Shown: positions 49,817 through 57,205 of the stretch, piece by piece
Layout: every line of letters starts with the position of its first letter
How positions within the stretch are numbered: the stretch's first letter is position 1
Assembly: GCA_027449685.1 (NCBI GenBank)
Contig: DAIDLC010000007.1
Span: forward strand, 54,003-118,002
DNA: 64,000 nt
Direction: 5' to 3'
Source: Ferrovaceae bacterium
GTDB lineage: Bacteria > Pseudomonadota > Gammaproteobacteria > Burkholderiales > Ferrovaceae
Notes under the pieces: generated by a model
The model's input: the letters and a program-made list of their open reading frames with translations, nothing else
Databases searched by the model: none
Told to the model about the DNA's origin: nothing
Made by a program: the position numbers and the translations under genes

Positions 49817-50437
49817 ATGAAAAAGACGTTGCTGGTGTTGCTGTTGCTGAGCATGGGTTCGACGGCGTGGGCGGTTCAGGGAGATGCTGAAAAGGGCAAA
49901 CAAATCGCCAGTTCGGTATGTTTTGCCTGCCATGGTTTGGACGGCGTCAGCCCGATTCCAACCCAGCCACACTTGGCCGCACAATTGCCTGACTATATTG
50001 TCAAGCAGTTGAGCAACATGAAGTCCATCAACGGGGCCCCTCCCCTGCGCAACAACCCCATCATGTCCGGGATTGTAGCGTCCATGACCGATGCGGACAT
50101 GCGCAATGTGGCCGCCTGGTATGCAGCACAACCACCCAAGCGCTCCCAGGCCACCGATCCCCAACTGGTTGCCGTGGGTGAAAAGCTTTGGCGCGGTGGT
50201 GAGGCGGATCGCGGTGTGCCGGCCTGTGCCGGTTGTCATGGTCCAACGGGAAGTGGCATTCCGGCCCTGTATCCCCGTTTGTCCGGGCAATATCAGGAAT
50301 ACACCGAAGCCCAGTTGCAGCATTTCAAAAATGGAACCCGAGCCAACGATCCGGCGGCCATCATGCGCACCATTGCGCATCGCCTGAGTAACGAAGAGAT
50401 CAAGGCCCTGGCAGATTACACGGCAGGATTGCGTTAA
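49817..50437 (+). CDS. Diheme cytochrome c4
   Basis: Periplasmic two-domain electron carrier. The 206-residue precursor has a signal peptide (MKKTLLVLLLLSMGSTAWA) and two heme-attachment motifs, CFACH at 35-39 and CAGCH at 137-141, each followed by a similar c4 domain with MKSINGAPPLRN and HFKNGTRANDPAAIM segments. In iron- and sulfur-oxidising proteobacteria c4 cytochromes connect outer-membrane or periplasmic donors to terminal oxidases. It starts the string with two membrane-protein genes downstream (20-nt gap) and is the first of two c4-like cytochromes here. Confidence 0.94.
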   Translation: MKKTLLVLLLLSMGSTAWAVQGDAEKGKQIASSVCFACHGLDGVSPIPTQPHLAAQLPDYIVKQLSNMKSINGAPPLRNNPIMSGIVASMTDADMRNVAAWYAAQPPKRSQATDPQLVAVGEKLWRGGEADRGVPACAGCHGPTGSGIPALYPRLSGQYQEYTEAQLQHFKNGTRANDPAAIMRTIAHRLSNEEIKALADYTAGLR

Positions 50438-50457
50438 TCAGCTTCCGCTCAGAGCTC

Positions 50458-52047
50458 ATGCCAGGCCCCTTTCCCCGTCGTTATGCTGGCTATGCGGCGC
50501 TGGGCGTGTGGGCGCTGCTCACGCTGCTGGTGTTGAGCCACCTGCCCTTTGGGTTGGATGAGGGCGGGGCCAAGGCCTTGGTGCTGGACTGGTCCATTGG
50601 CGATCAGGTGGCCAATTCCGTGGTTACCTTGGGCGCTCCGGATGTGCGAGCCCTGTTGTGGTTACCATTGGGCTACCTGTGGCCGGGCCAGGTCTTTGCC
50701 GCCAAGGTATTCCTGACCGGAGTACTGGCGGCCAGTGCCTATGGGCTCTACTGTTGGCGCAATCTGCACGCCTCGGACGAAGTGTCCTTGCTGGCCACCG
50801 GGTTGCTGCTGATTGCCCCACTCACCTTGCAGCAACTGGATGCCCTGGCCCCAGGGGTGGTCCTGCTGGCTCTGTTTGTGGCGGGTTTTTGGCTGGATCG
50901 GGCTTATCGTCAAACACCCCGTATCTTCGGAGGGCTATTCTTCGCCCAGTTACTGGTGTGTGCCTTCAGTGTCAGCCTGCACCCGGCAGGACTGGCCTAT
51001 CCCCTGGCGCTGTTCTGGTCCTGGCGCACCCAGCCCCTGGATGCCACGCGCCAGCGACATTTTTACGTGGGCATCGCGCTGCTGACTGCCCTGGCGCTAT
51101 TGCTCTCCTTGGGCTGGCAGGACCTGGGCGGCTGGCACAATCCCCTCACGCAATTACCGTCCTTGTTCTGGGGCGAAGACGTGCTGGCCACCGAGGTGGA
51201 AGTCCAAACCTGGATTCAGGGCCTGATTCTGGCCGCTGCACTGGGGGCTCTTCTGGTGGCGCGACGTGCTGTCCTCTGGGGTGATTTGGGGGGGCGTACC
51301 TTGTGGCTGGGGGTGGTGTTGGGGGTGGCCGAAAGCGACGGAACCTGGCTGTTCCTCTCGCTAGTTTTGTTTTTGTATGAAGGTTTTGCCTGGATGCTGC
51401 AACCGCGCGCACTGTGGGCCGGGCGCGGGTTCATGGCGCAACGCGGCTGGTTGCTGGTGCTGTTGTTGCTGATGGCAACCGTGAGCTTGCGTTTGGATCG
51501 CCAATGGTTTGATCAAAATCGCAACCAGATTTTTTCACAACGCGATCTGCTCATCAAAACCTTTGCCGATGATGTGGAACATTTGCGGCGCGTGGCCGAC
51601 GATGCCGGGAAACCCATGCCGCGGCTGCGCGTGGCCAGCCAATGGCCGGCGCGCACCATGATTGCCTGTCGTTGCGATGCCTTGCCACTGCCCCCTGTGG
51701 CCAAGGATCCCGGTACCCAAAAAGCTCTGCTACGGGGCCTGACCCATTTGCTGCTGGTGCCCAGCGCTACCCAAAATCTGGGTTTGACCCAGAACTTGGC
51801 CCTTCTGGGCTCTGATCTGGAAACCGTGACGCTGCAACCGGGGGGGGTGATCCTGGCTGTTACCCGTCCAGACTTGGCACCCGCCTTGCCGCAACCAGCG
51901 CTCGATCAACCCCCGCCTCCGTCCGGGGCGTCAGTACCCGACCCTTCCTCATCGCCCCTCCCGGTTGTTCCGGCGCAACCCGTTGTACCAGCCACTCCTG
52001 CACCCTCCGGCCCATCCGCCTCACCCCCCACAGGGGCCAAGCCATGA
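50458..52047 (+). CDS. Polytopic membrane protein with Pro-rich tail, unknown function
   Basis: The 529-residue protein has roughly ten hydrophobic helices in residues 10-360, then a soluble domain of about 110 residues and a C-terminal tail of about 60 residues rich in Pro/Ser/Ala (PPPPSGASVPDPSSSPLP is part of it). The acidic pair in the first loop (FGLDEGGAK) and the overall layout recall GT-C membrane glycosyltransferases such as the ArnT/PMT group, but no decisive motif was recognised. It follows cytochrome c4 by 20 nt and overlaps the next small membrane protein by 4 nt, so it is co-transcribed with a respiratory gene. Function not assigned. Confidence 0.75.
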   Translation: MPGPFPRRYAGYAALGVWALLTLLVLSHLPFGLDEGGAKALVLDWSIGDQVANSVVTLGAPDVRALLWLPLGYLWPGQVFAAKVFLTGVLAASAYGLYCWRNLHASDEVSLLATGLLLIAPLTLQQLDALAPGVVLLALFVAGFWLDRAYRQTPRIFGGLFFAQLLVCAFSVSLHPAGLAYPLALFWSWRTQPLDATRQRHFYVGIALLTALALLLSLGWQDLGGWHNPLTQLPSLFWGEDVLATEVEVQTWIQGLILAAALGALLVARRAVLWGDLGGRTLWLGVVLGVAESDGTWLFLSLVLFLYEGFAWMLQPRALWAGRGFMAQRGWLLVLLLLMATVSLRLDRQWFDQNRNQIFSQRDLLIKTFADDVEHLRRVADDAGKPMPRLRVASQWPARTMIACRCDALPLPPVAKDPGTQKALLRGLTHLLLVPSATQNLGLTQNLALLGSDLETVTLQPGGVILAVTRPDLAPALPQPALDQPPPPSGASVPDPSSSPLPVVPAQPVVPATPAPSGPSASPPTGAKP

Positions 52048-52244
52048 AGATTCCTCTGCGCGAGGCCTTGGTGTATCTGGTGGTGACTTGTAGTTCCCTG
52101 TTTTTGACGGCGTATACCGTGCATATGCTGGTGGGGGGAATGGTGCCTCCCGAAACCGAATACCGCCTGATGGGTGGTGCCTGTCTGCTGGTGGGCGGTG
52201 CCATCGCTTATATGGCTTGGGACGTGATCAAGCGCCGCCGCTGA
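52044..52244 (+). CDS. Small two-helix membrane protein
   Basis: A 66-residue protein with two hydrophobic segments (ALVYLVVTCSSLFLTAYTV and MGGACLLVGGAIAYMAW) joined by a short polar loop, and a basic end VIKRRR that predicts a cytoplasmic C-terminus. The ATG overlaps the stop of the preceding large membrane protein (ATGA), which supports it as a real gene. Family not recognised; possibly a small subunit or accessory of that protein. Confidence 0.7.
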   Translation: MKIPLREALVYLVVTCSSLFLTAYTVHMLVGGMVPPETEYRLMGGACLLVGGAIAYMAWDVIKRRR

Positions 52245-52316
52245 GGGTGCCCCAGGACTCCGGCGTTGGGGAGATTTTGCGCGCTTGAATGTCCAGGCGC
52301 CTATGAAGGTAAAACC

Positions 52317-52769
52317 TCAGGACTCCAGCGGTTTGTAGAGGTTTTGCAGGGCCTGATACTCTTGTTCCAGTGCAAATTGCCCCTTGTGAAACACAAACTG
52401 CAGCCGCCGCCCGGTGCTGTCTAACCCGGTCAAACCAAACGAGCGCCCGGAAAAGTCCCGATAGAGTTTGATATTTTTCATCAGAGTGATGCGCTGACCA
52501 TTGCGCAGTAGCAAGGTGGCCTGTTGGCGCGTGGCTTCGATGCCGACGGGAGAGGAAGGCAACAGCATCAGACGCGTTTTTAGCACGCGATTGGCCCCGG
52601 CAATCAGGAAAAAACTGGCCAGAAACACCAGCAGATAGGTTAGATTGCTGTTGTCCGCGTACCAGGCATTGGCGGCAAAGGCCAATAAGGCCGTCACAGT
52701 GGGTATGTACAAGAGCAAATCCCACAGCATGCCCTGATGATCCTGTTTGAGTGAGCAGGTTTTAGCCAT
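52317..52769 (-). CDS. Small membrane protein with two N-terminal helices, unknown function
   Basis: The 150-residue protein has two hydrophobic helices (LLLYIPTVTALLAFAANAW and LTYLLVFLASFFLIAGA) followed by about 90 soluble residues with a beta-strand-rich pattern (TLLLRNGQRITLMKNIKLY, SFGLTGLDSTGRRLQFVF), reminiscent of bacterial PH-like domains. ATG 52769 is chosen; the longer open frame runs into the neighbouring lipoprotein gene and is not convincing. It is last of four genes on the minus strand after the thioredoxin-like lipoprotein (91-nt gap). It faces the small membrane protein gene, with 72 nt between stops. Confidence 0.65.
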   Translation of the reverse strand: MAKTCSLKQDHQGMLWDLLLYIPTVTALLAFAANAWYADNSNLTYLLVFLASFFLIAGANRVLKTRLMLLPSSPVGIEATRQQATLLLRNGQRITLMKNIKLYRDFSGRSFGLTGLDSTGRRLQFVFHKGQFALEQEYQALQNLYKPLES

Positions 52770-52860
52770 ATTGAACACGTCTTGAAGGGTTGCAGCGGCC
52801 CACAAGGGTTGTTCTGTGGGCTGTGCTTTGGTCAGGCATCTGGAGGGTACACCAAGGCGT

Positions 52861-53391
52861 CTAATTGGCCGCTGTTGCGGCGGTCCGCTGGGGCAAAACC
52901 GACTGGATGGCGCTTTCCATTTCTCGGTAGAGCATGGGGCCCGGCTGCTGGTAGCGCACGATTCCCTTGCCATCGATGGCAAAGGTCCAGGGGTCTCCCA
53001 TCACCTGATAGGCCTTGAAGGCCTCGGGGTTTTCGTATTGATCCATATGTAAAAACAACACCTGCCCCTGATATTTGTCCAGCAGGGATTTGGTGATTTG
53101 CAGCTGGCGGTCGCAAATGGAGCAATGTCCTGGGGTGGCAAACTCCAGCAAAATGGGTTTGCCCGTGGCCAGTGCTTTGTCCAGCGAGTATTGATACATG
53201 CGCTCGTCCGGTTGGCGATAGGTGGTGATGCGGGTCATGTCACCGCCCACATCAGCCAGGGTTTTGGTGGGCAGACGTGGGGCCACGGAACCCAGGCCCA
53301 GTTCCGACCCGCCGGGCGGACGGTTGCAGCCCGCCAGAGATGCGCTGAGCAGCAGTCCTACAAAAACCCGTGACAAATGGTGGTTTGCCAT
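52861..53391 (-). CDS. Thioredoxin-like lipoprotein with CSIC motif
   Basis: A 176-residue exported protein: lipobox SLAGC gives lipid-modified Cys22, and a thioredoxin fold follows with LLEFATPGHCSICDRQL, the redox pair at Cys90 and Cys93, and a DPWTFAIDGKGIVRYQ strand. It resembles periplasmic thiol-disulfide or TlpA-like proteins. Its gene begins 4 nt after the oxidase-like subunit gene, so a role in assembling or maintaining the adjacent heme proteins (apocytochrome thiol reduction, or metal delivery) is a reasonable inference, not shown directly. Confidence 0.85.
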   Translation of the reverse strand: MANHHLSRVFVGLLLSASLAGCNRPPGGSELGLGSVAPRLPTKTLADVGGDMTRITTYRQPDERMYQYSLDKALATGKPILLEFATPGHCSICDRQLQITKSLLDKYQGQVLFLHMDQYENPEAFKAYQVMGDPWTFAIDGKGIVRYQQPGPMLYREMESAIQSVLPQRTAATAAN

Positions 53392-53395
53392 GAAC

Positions 53396-53908
53396 TCAGA
53401 CGCCCTTTTTCCCGGTTTTGAAGATGTTGTAGCCCCAGATGATATTGGCCAGCAGCACCAGGGTACCAAAAAAACCGACCCCCGCCATGAGGTGGGTGAC
53501 GGTCGCCTCTACTTCCGGTCCGGGGTCGTAGCCACCGATGACCCCGGCCGTGGAAAACAGAATGACCATGCCCATCAGTCCGATATTATGCATCCAGAAA
53601 TGGACCTTGACGAGCTTCATGCTGTAGATGGGGCGATTCACCAAACGCGGAATGAAATAGTAGATGGCCCCAAAAATGGCCATTTCCACCCAGCCCAACA
53701 GGTTGATATGGCCGTGGGCCAACAGGATCAGCTTGCCATGGGGGGCGGTATCCACAAACATGCGAAACAGGGGAACCCCCCCCATGATGGCCCCCCAGGA
53801 AAATCCGATGATGGCGTAGGTAATGCAGGCATACACGAACAAGAGGGTGAATTTGGTGTACTCGTGATCCAGAATGCCAGGGTGCAGGGGTTGTTGTTCG
53901 GTAGCCAT
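53396..53908 (-). CDS. Four-helix heme-copper-oxidase subunit-I-like protein
   Basis: The 170-residue protein has about four membrane helices and looks like a fragment of the NorB/CcoN subunit-I fold: LLAHGHINLLGWVEMAIFGAIYYFIPRL carries the HxH-type heme-ligand region (His65, His67) of helix II, KVHFWMHNIGLMGMV (His103, His107) resembles a later helix, and THLMAG adds His139. A catalytic heme-copper oxidase needs twelve helices and six ligand histidines plus CuB, so this cannot be a complete oxidase; binding of a low-spin heme b is plausible. The frame is intact with clean start and stop, so it is not an obvious pseudogene. It lies 3 nt after a membrane-anchored monoheme cytochrome gene, an arrangement like norC-norB. 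Confidence 0.75.
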   Translation of the reverse strand: MATEQQPLHPGILDHEYTKFTLLFVYACITYAIIGFSWGAIMGGVPLFRMFVDTAPHGKLILLAHGHINLLGWVEMAIFGAIYYFIPRLVNRPIYSMKLVKVHFWMHNIGLMGMVILFSTAGVIGGYDPGPEVEATVTHLMAGVGFFGTLVLLANIIWGYNIFKTGKKGV

Positions 53909-53911
53909 TAC

Positions 53912-54490
53912 TCAGGGTCTCTCGTTATTGGGTTTCATTGCATCTTGGCGCAGGTCGTGGCGTTCGGCCTTCCACGTATCGGGGGCCCAGATCTTGACCA
54001 TTTCATCCACAAATCCTGAGCGTTCCGGCATGGGCAGTTCGGCGTCGGGCGATCCCTGGGTGGCCTTCAATTCGGACAGAAATACCGCCATGTCGTGCAG
54101 CTCGGCGTCGGGCAGTCCAGCTACGTAGGCCGCTTCCTTGTTCAGACCATGATCCACCGTTTTGGTTTCGTAGGTGGCTTCAGGCTTTTTGAGAAAATTG
54201 ATCAGGTAGTCCAGGGAGCGTTTGGAACCCACGCCGTCCAGGGTTACTCCATGGTTGGTGCCATTGCGCAGGGCCCGATGACAATCAGTGCAGCCCCGGT
54301 CGCGGAACAACTCGGAACCATGTTTGCCGATAGGGGTGAAATCGAAGGTGGTGGTGGCAGGATACATGGGGTGATTGAGGCGAGAGCGATAGATTTCCAG
54401 CATGACAAAGCTCAGTACGGCAAACAACAGGAGTAATGCCACGATACCAAACAAAATCTTCTCGCCAAGCTTGAGTTGGCTGATTTTCAT
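53912..54490 (-). CDS. Membrane-anchored monoheme cytochrome c (NorC-like)
   Basis: The 192-residue protein has one uncleaved N-terminal helix (ILFGIVALLLLFAVLSFVMLE) and one heme motif, CTDCH at 67-71, followed by a domain with possible axial Met residues. This NorC/CcoO-like topology, with the partner oxidase-like gene 3 nt downstream, suggests a two-component membrane electron-transfer unit. AAGGA precedes the ATG by 6 nt. It is first of the four-gene minus-strand operon; a strong terminator for the upstream c4-like gene lies 51-94 nt before it, so it should have its own promoter. Confidence 0.85.
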   Translation of the reverse strand: MKISQLKLGEKILFGIVALLLLFAVLSFVMLEIYRSRLNHPMYPATTTFDFTPIGKHGSELFRDRGCTDCHRALRNGTNHGVTLDGVGSKRSLDYLINFLKKPEATYETKTVDHGLNKEAAYVAGLPDAELHDMAVFLSELKATQGSPDAELPMPERSGFVDEMVKIWAPDTWKAERHDLRQDAMKPNNERP

Positions 54491-54540
54491 GTAATTTCCT
54501 TCGCGAGGTACACCGGGACGATCCGTGCTTTTTGGGTGTT

Positions 54541-54584
54541 ACAAGTTAAAAACAAAACCCGCGCACCAGAGGGCGCGCGGGTTT
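54541..54584 (-). terminator. Intrinsic terminator of the c4-like cytochrome gene
   Basis: On the minus strand AAACCCGCGC pairs with GCGCGGGTTT (10 bp, 10-nt loop) and is followed by TTGTTTTTAA, a textbook rho-independent terminator 32 nt after the stop of the c4-like gene. It separates that gene from the NorC-like operon. Confidence 0.9.
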
Positions 54585-54615
54585 GGGTAGATCCTGAATG
54601 AAAAAACGGGCGCGC

Positions 54616-55356
54616 TTAGTGCGTGGTGTTGGGGACGTGCGTGTTCCCTTCGGTGGTGCGTGGGGCCGTGGCCAGGAACGCGGCGACGTTGTTGATGTCG
54701 TCATCCGTGAGGTTCTTGGCAATGGCGCGCATCATGCCGTAGGGGTCATTGGCGCGGCTGGCGTCCCGCCAGTTATGTAACTGGTTGACTAGATATGTAT
54801 ATTTCTGTTCGCCAATGACGGGGAACATGGGCGCTGCGCCACGACCATTGTAACCATGGCAGGACTGACAGGCAGATACCTTTCCATAAATGCCGTACTT
54901 GACGATGACCTGACCGAGGTATTTTTCACCCACGGGCTGTCCGCCTTCCTTGATGGCCTTCAGGTCAGAGATTTCTGTGGGCGCCAAGGGCAGGGAATTG
55001 ACATAGGCCGCCACATCCCGCTTGTCTTGTTCGTTCAACTGCTGGGCAAACATGGGCATGACTGCTCCTGCACCGGAAGGCGTGCGGCGGCCCTCGGCGA
55101 GGTCGGTGAGTTGCTTGACGATGTAGGGATAACCCAGATTGTTAAGGCGGGGTGCGCCCATGGCTTCGGTTCCCCAGCCAGTGGGACCATGGCAGGTCAT
55201 GCAGGCTGGCGCTGCGCCCTTGCCTTCCGTGAAAATTTTCTTGCCATTGGCGATATCACCGCCCATTTGCCCTTCTTCGCTTGCAAGCACTGCAGTGCTC
55301 GTCAACATGGACGCAAGCGTCAACCCTAACGAAATCCTGATCATTGTGTTTTTCAT
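54616..55356 (-). CDS. Diheme c4-like cytochrome c
   Basis: A 246-residue periplasmic precursor with a signal peptide ending near VLA-S and two CxxCH motifs, CMTCH at 52-56 and CQSCH at 163-167, each in a c4-type domain (APRLNNLGYPYIVKQL; NWRDASRANDPYGMM). It is longer than the other c4 here, with a His/Thr-rich tail ending TTH. A very strong ribosome site (GGAGGGGGG) suggests high expression. It is monocistronic, with its own terminator, and is divergent from the HiPIP gene, so the two soluble carriers may be co-regulated. Confidence 0.92.
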   Translation of the reverse strand: MKNTMIRISLGLTLASMLTSTAVLASEEGQMGGDIANGKKIFTEGKGAAPACMTCHGPTGWGTEAMGAPRLNNLGYPYIVKQLTDLAEGRRTPSGAGAVMPMFAQQLNEQDKRDVAAYVNSLPLAPTEISDLKAIKEGGQPVGEKYLGQVIVKYGIYGKVSACQSCHGYNGRGAAPMFPVIGEQKYTYLVNQLHNWRDASRANDPYGMMRAIAKNLTDDDINNVAAFLATAPRTTEGNTHVPNTTH

Positions 55357-55646
55357 GTACCCCCCTCCGGAATGGCTTATTGTGATATACCGTGGCCAAT
55401 CAAATGTGTGCGGTCCCGTTTTTGCGATCTGATGTCGATAAACAGTTACGCCCCCCGTGCTGCGCGTTTCGGCTTTATGCCAGGCGCAAAATCAATACCT
55501 CGGCGCGCCAGCAAACCGTGCGTGTGTCGAAGTCTATCATGCTTTTTTTAATTCGCAAATTCCCGCTCGCTTTTTTTGTCATACATCAAGATTCCTTACG
55601 GGGGGTGTAGCACGGATTCTTTGTCGGGTGTTGCGTAAAAAAATGC

Positions 55647-55660
55647 GTCAAAGGTTTGAC
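55647..55660. promoter_or_regulatory. Palindromic operator candidate over the HiPIP -35
   Basis: GTCAAA-GG-TTTGAC is a perfect inverted repeat whose right arm shares five bases with the TTGACA -35 hexamer. A protein bound here would compete with RNA polymerase, so a repressor site is the simplest reading. The cognate regulator is unknown. Confidence 0.5.
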
Positions 55661-55685
55661 AAGGCGGTTTTATGGGTGATACGCT
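55656..55685 (+). promoter_or_regulatory. Sigma-70-type promoter toward the HiPIP gene
   Basis: A consensus -35 TTGACA is followed after 18 nt by TACGCT, which matches TAnnnT and carries an extended -10 TG one base upstream. Transcription would start near 55692, giving a leader of about 130 nt before the HiPIP ATG. Confidence 0.6.
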
Positions 55686-55822
55686 TTACTTCGTGGTCTG
55701 TCGAGCGTCTCTTGGACGGCATCTCGTTGGCCATTGGTTCAGTCTTGTTGTATGGTCAACACAATCCAAAGTGTGCGCGGAACACCGTTCACGAAAACAA
55801 ACGATCTGGAGGGGGTTACAAC

Positions 55823-56128
55823 ATGGAAGACAATATCAAACAATCACGTCGTCAATTGCTGAAAATGGGCACCATTGCCCTGGTCGCAGCGCCAATGGTG
55901 GGCTTTACCACCTCCGCTTTTGCCACACAAAATGCGGGTGTTCGTGCAGCGTTGAAGTTTCAAACCCATCCCAATGGCGAGAAGCAATGCAACAAATGCA
56001 TGAACTTCATCCCGAACAAAGACAAGCCCAATGATCCCGGTGCAATTCACGGGTGCAAACTGTATCCCGGAGACGATGAAATCGTTCCGAACGGATACTG
56101 CAATGGCTTCGTTGCTAAACCCAAATAA
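55823..56128 (+). CDS. hip: High-potential iron-sulfur protein, Tat-exported
   Basis: HiPIPs are small periplasmic [4Fe-4S] carriers at high potential; the Iro protein of Acidithiobacillus ferrooxidans belongs to this family. The 101-residue precursor has a twin-arginine signal (SRRQLLKMG, cleavage near AFA-T) and the four cluster cysteines 56, 59, 78 and 93 in CNKC, HGCKLYPG and GYCNGF, the family spacing. The ribosome site GGAGGGGG is strong. A long open extension upstream is non-coding leader. Flanked by its own promoter and a strong hairpin, it is probably transcribed alone and abundantly, carrying electrons between c-type cytochromes or ACIII and a terminal oxidase. Confidence 0.95.
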   Translation: MEDNIKQSRRQLLKMGTIALVAAPMVGFTTSAFATQNAGVRAALKFQTHPNGEKQCNKCMNFIPNKDKPNDPGAIHGCKLYPGDDEIVPNGYCNGFVAKPK

Positions 56129-56150
56129 TTCAAAAAGTTCGTTTTAAGTA

Positions 56151-56178
56151 CGAAAAGGTGCCTTCGGGCACCTTTTCG
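56151..56178 (+). terminator. Strong UUCG hairpin after the HiPIP gene
   Basis: CGAAAAGGTGCC and GGCACCTTTTCG form a perfect 12-bp stem closed by the extra-stable TTCG tetraloop, 22 nt after the HiPIP stop. The four U residues are inside the 3' arm rather than after it, so it may act as terminator and as a 3' stabiliser of the HiPIP mRNA. Confidence 0.8.
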
Positions 56179-56564
56179 TGCCTTTGGTGCTGATGGAACG
56201 TTGGTGGGTCGTCACCGCAAGGTTTGACGGCCCCTTGTAGTGTCTGTTTGCGCCCAGGCTGGACTTGGTCCAGCCCTTATGGGGGTCGTCCCCATGGTTG
56301 CGGTGGCCTGTGGGGTGCTTGTGAGGTAGGGCACACCCAGGCCAGGAGTGGCTGGCTTTTCCTCTCAAGAGGCAGGGTTTGGCACACCAGCAGGCTGGAA
56401 CGGGCGGTGGATTCCGGGACTACAGGTTTGAGGATTAGATAGCAGGTACTGACAAGCATCAGGAAAGGCCAATTGCCACGGGGTTGCAGCGCCCGCGGTG
56501 TTGTCGTGGTCGTCCCGCCTTGGGACGATTGGGGATTACTTTTACTTCTGAGCGGGTGCATGGA
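56179..56564 (+). promoter_or_regulatory. 386-nt structured leader upstream of the ACIII operon
   Basis: No convincing gene is present on either strand. Three perfect hairpins are visible: GGCTGGA-CTTGG-TCCAGCC (56257-56275), ATGGGG-GTCGT-CCCCAT (56279-56295) directly after it, and CGTCCC-GCCTT-GGGACG (56511-56527) shortly before actA. No clear sigma-70 pair was found, so the start of the act transcript is unknown. The region could be a long regulated 5' UTR; it matches no riboswitch class that I recognise. Confidence 0.5.
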
Positions 56565-57179
56565 ATGAACGTGTGCATAAAGAAACTGATGGTCTGGTTG
56601 TCCCTTTGGGCCCTGGTGGGTTCGGCCCTGGCGGAACCTTTTGCGCCGGGCGGAGCGATTGGCTCCCAAACGGATGATGGATACAACGCCTTGGGGCCAG
56701 TGGTGGAACAGCCCTTCGAATTTCCACACAACGTCCATGCGGGGCAGATGGGGATCAACTGCATGTACTGTCACACCTATGCGCGTCGCAGTGCGGTGTC
56801 GGGCATTCCCCGCCTGGACAAATGCATGGGGTGTCACAAGTTGATCGAGTCGGTCAAAGACAAACCGCGCATCAAAAAGCTCTTCGAATATTGGGACAAG
56901 AAAGAGCCCATTCCCTGGAAGAAAGTCCATGACCTGCCAGATTTCGTGCGTTTCAACCACGAGCGGCACATTCAGCGCTTTTATTTCCGGGAAAAACGTT
57001 CGATTCGGGAAACCTGTGGTTACTGCCATGGTGACGTGGCCTCCATGACGACGGCACGCCGGGTGAAGGCCTTGTCCATGGGATGGTGTATCAGCTGCCA
57101 CCAAAAAGAACACCTGGAAAACGCCAGCACGACCAAAACCAGCAATGGTCCGAACGACTGCTGGCAATGCCACAAGTAA
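56565..57179 (+). CDS. actA: Alternative complex III pentaheme cytochrome ActA
   Basis: ActA is the multiheme subunit of the ACIII quinol:electron-acceptor oxidoreductase. The 204-residue protein starts with a signal-like or anchor helix (LMVWLSLWALVGSALA) and has five CxxCH motifs: CMYCH 66-70, CMGCH 87-91, CGYCH 151-155, CISCH 175-179 and CWQCH 199-203, the usual number for ActA. Additional histidines such as FNHERHIQRFYF could be distal ligands. The ATG is placed where the signal sequence begins; its ribosome site is weak. It heads a seven-gene operon. Confidence 0.94.
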   Translation: MNVCIKKLMVWLSLWALVGSALAEPFAPGGAIGSQTDDGYNALGPVVEQPFEFPHNVHAGQMGINCMYCHTYARRSAVSGIPRLDKCMGCHKLIESVKDKPRIKKLFEYWDKKEPIPWKKVHDLPDFVRFNHERHIQRFYFREKRSIRETCGYCHGDVASMTTARRVKALSMGWCISCHQKEHLENASTTKTSNGPNDCWQCHK

Positions 57180-57205
57180 TCCAGTTCAGAATCTAGGGGG
57201 ATGGT

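Larger units (their letters stand above)
55357..55822. promoter_or_regulatory. 466-nt divergent control region between c4-like cytochrome and HiPIP genes
   Basis: No protein-coding frame is convincing here. The region contains a promoter with a palindrome toward the HiPIP gene (listed separately), two GCTTTTTTT tracts about 36 nt apart near 55540 and 55580, and AT-rich sequence close to the c4-like start (TATATCACAATAAG on the minus strand) that may hold its promoter, although no clean -35/-10 pair is visible. The length is large compared with the other gaps in this compact window, pointing to regulated expression of both carriers. Confidence 0.6.

Noticed and set aside
52770..52982. N-terminal extension of the small membrane protein
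   Set aside because: It overlaps the 3' end of the thioredoxin-like lipoprotein gene and is low-complexity Ser/Pro/Arg; the ATG at 52769 starts just before the first membrane helix.
53396..53908. Reading the four-helix oxidase-like gene as a broken oxidase pseudogene
   Set aside because: The frame is clean, with close spacing to both neighbours, and no remaining subunit-I sequence is found in other frames nearby, so a short functional protein is more likely.
56277..57173. Minus-strand open frame of 298 codons covering actA and its leader
   Set aside because: Antisense to the five CxxCH motifs of actA; no recognisable domain and no ribosome site.
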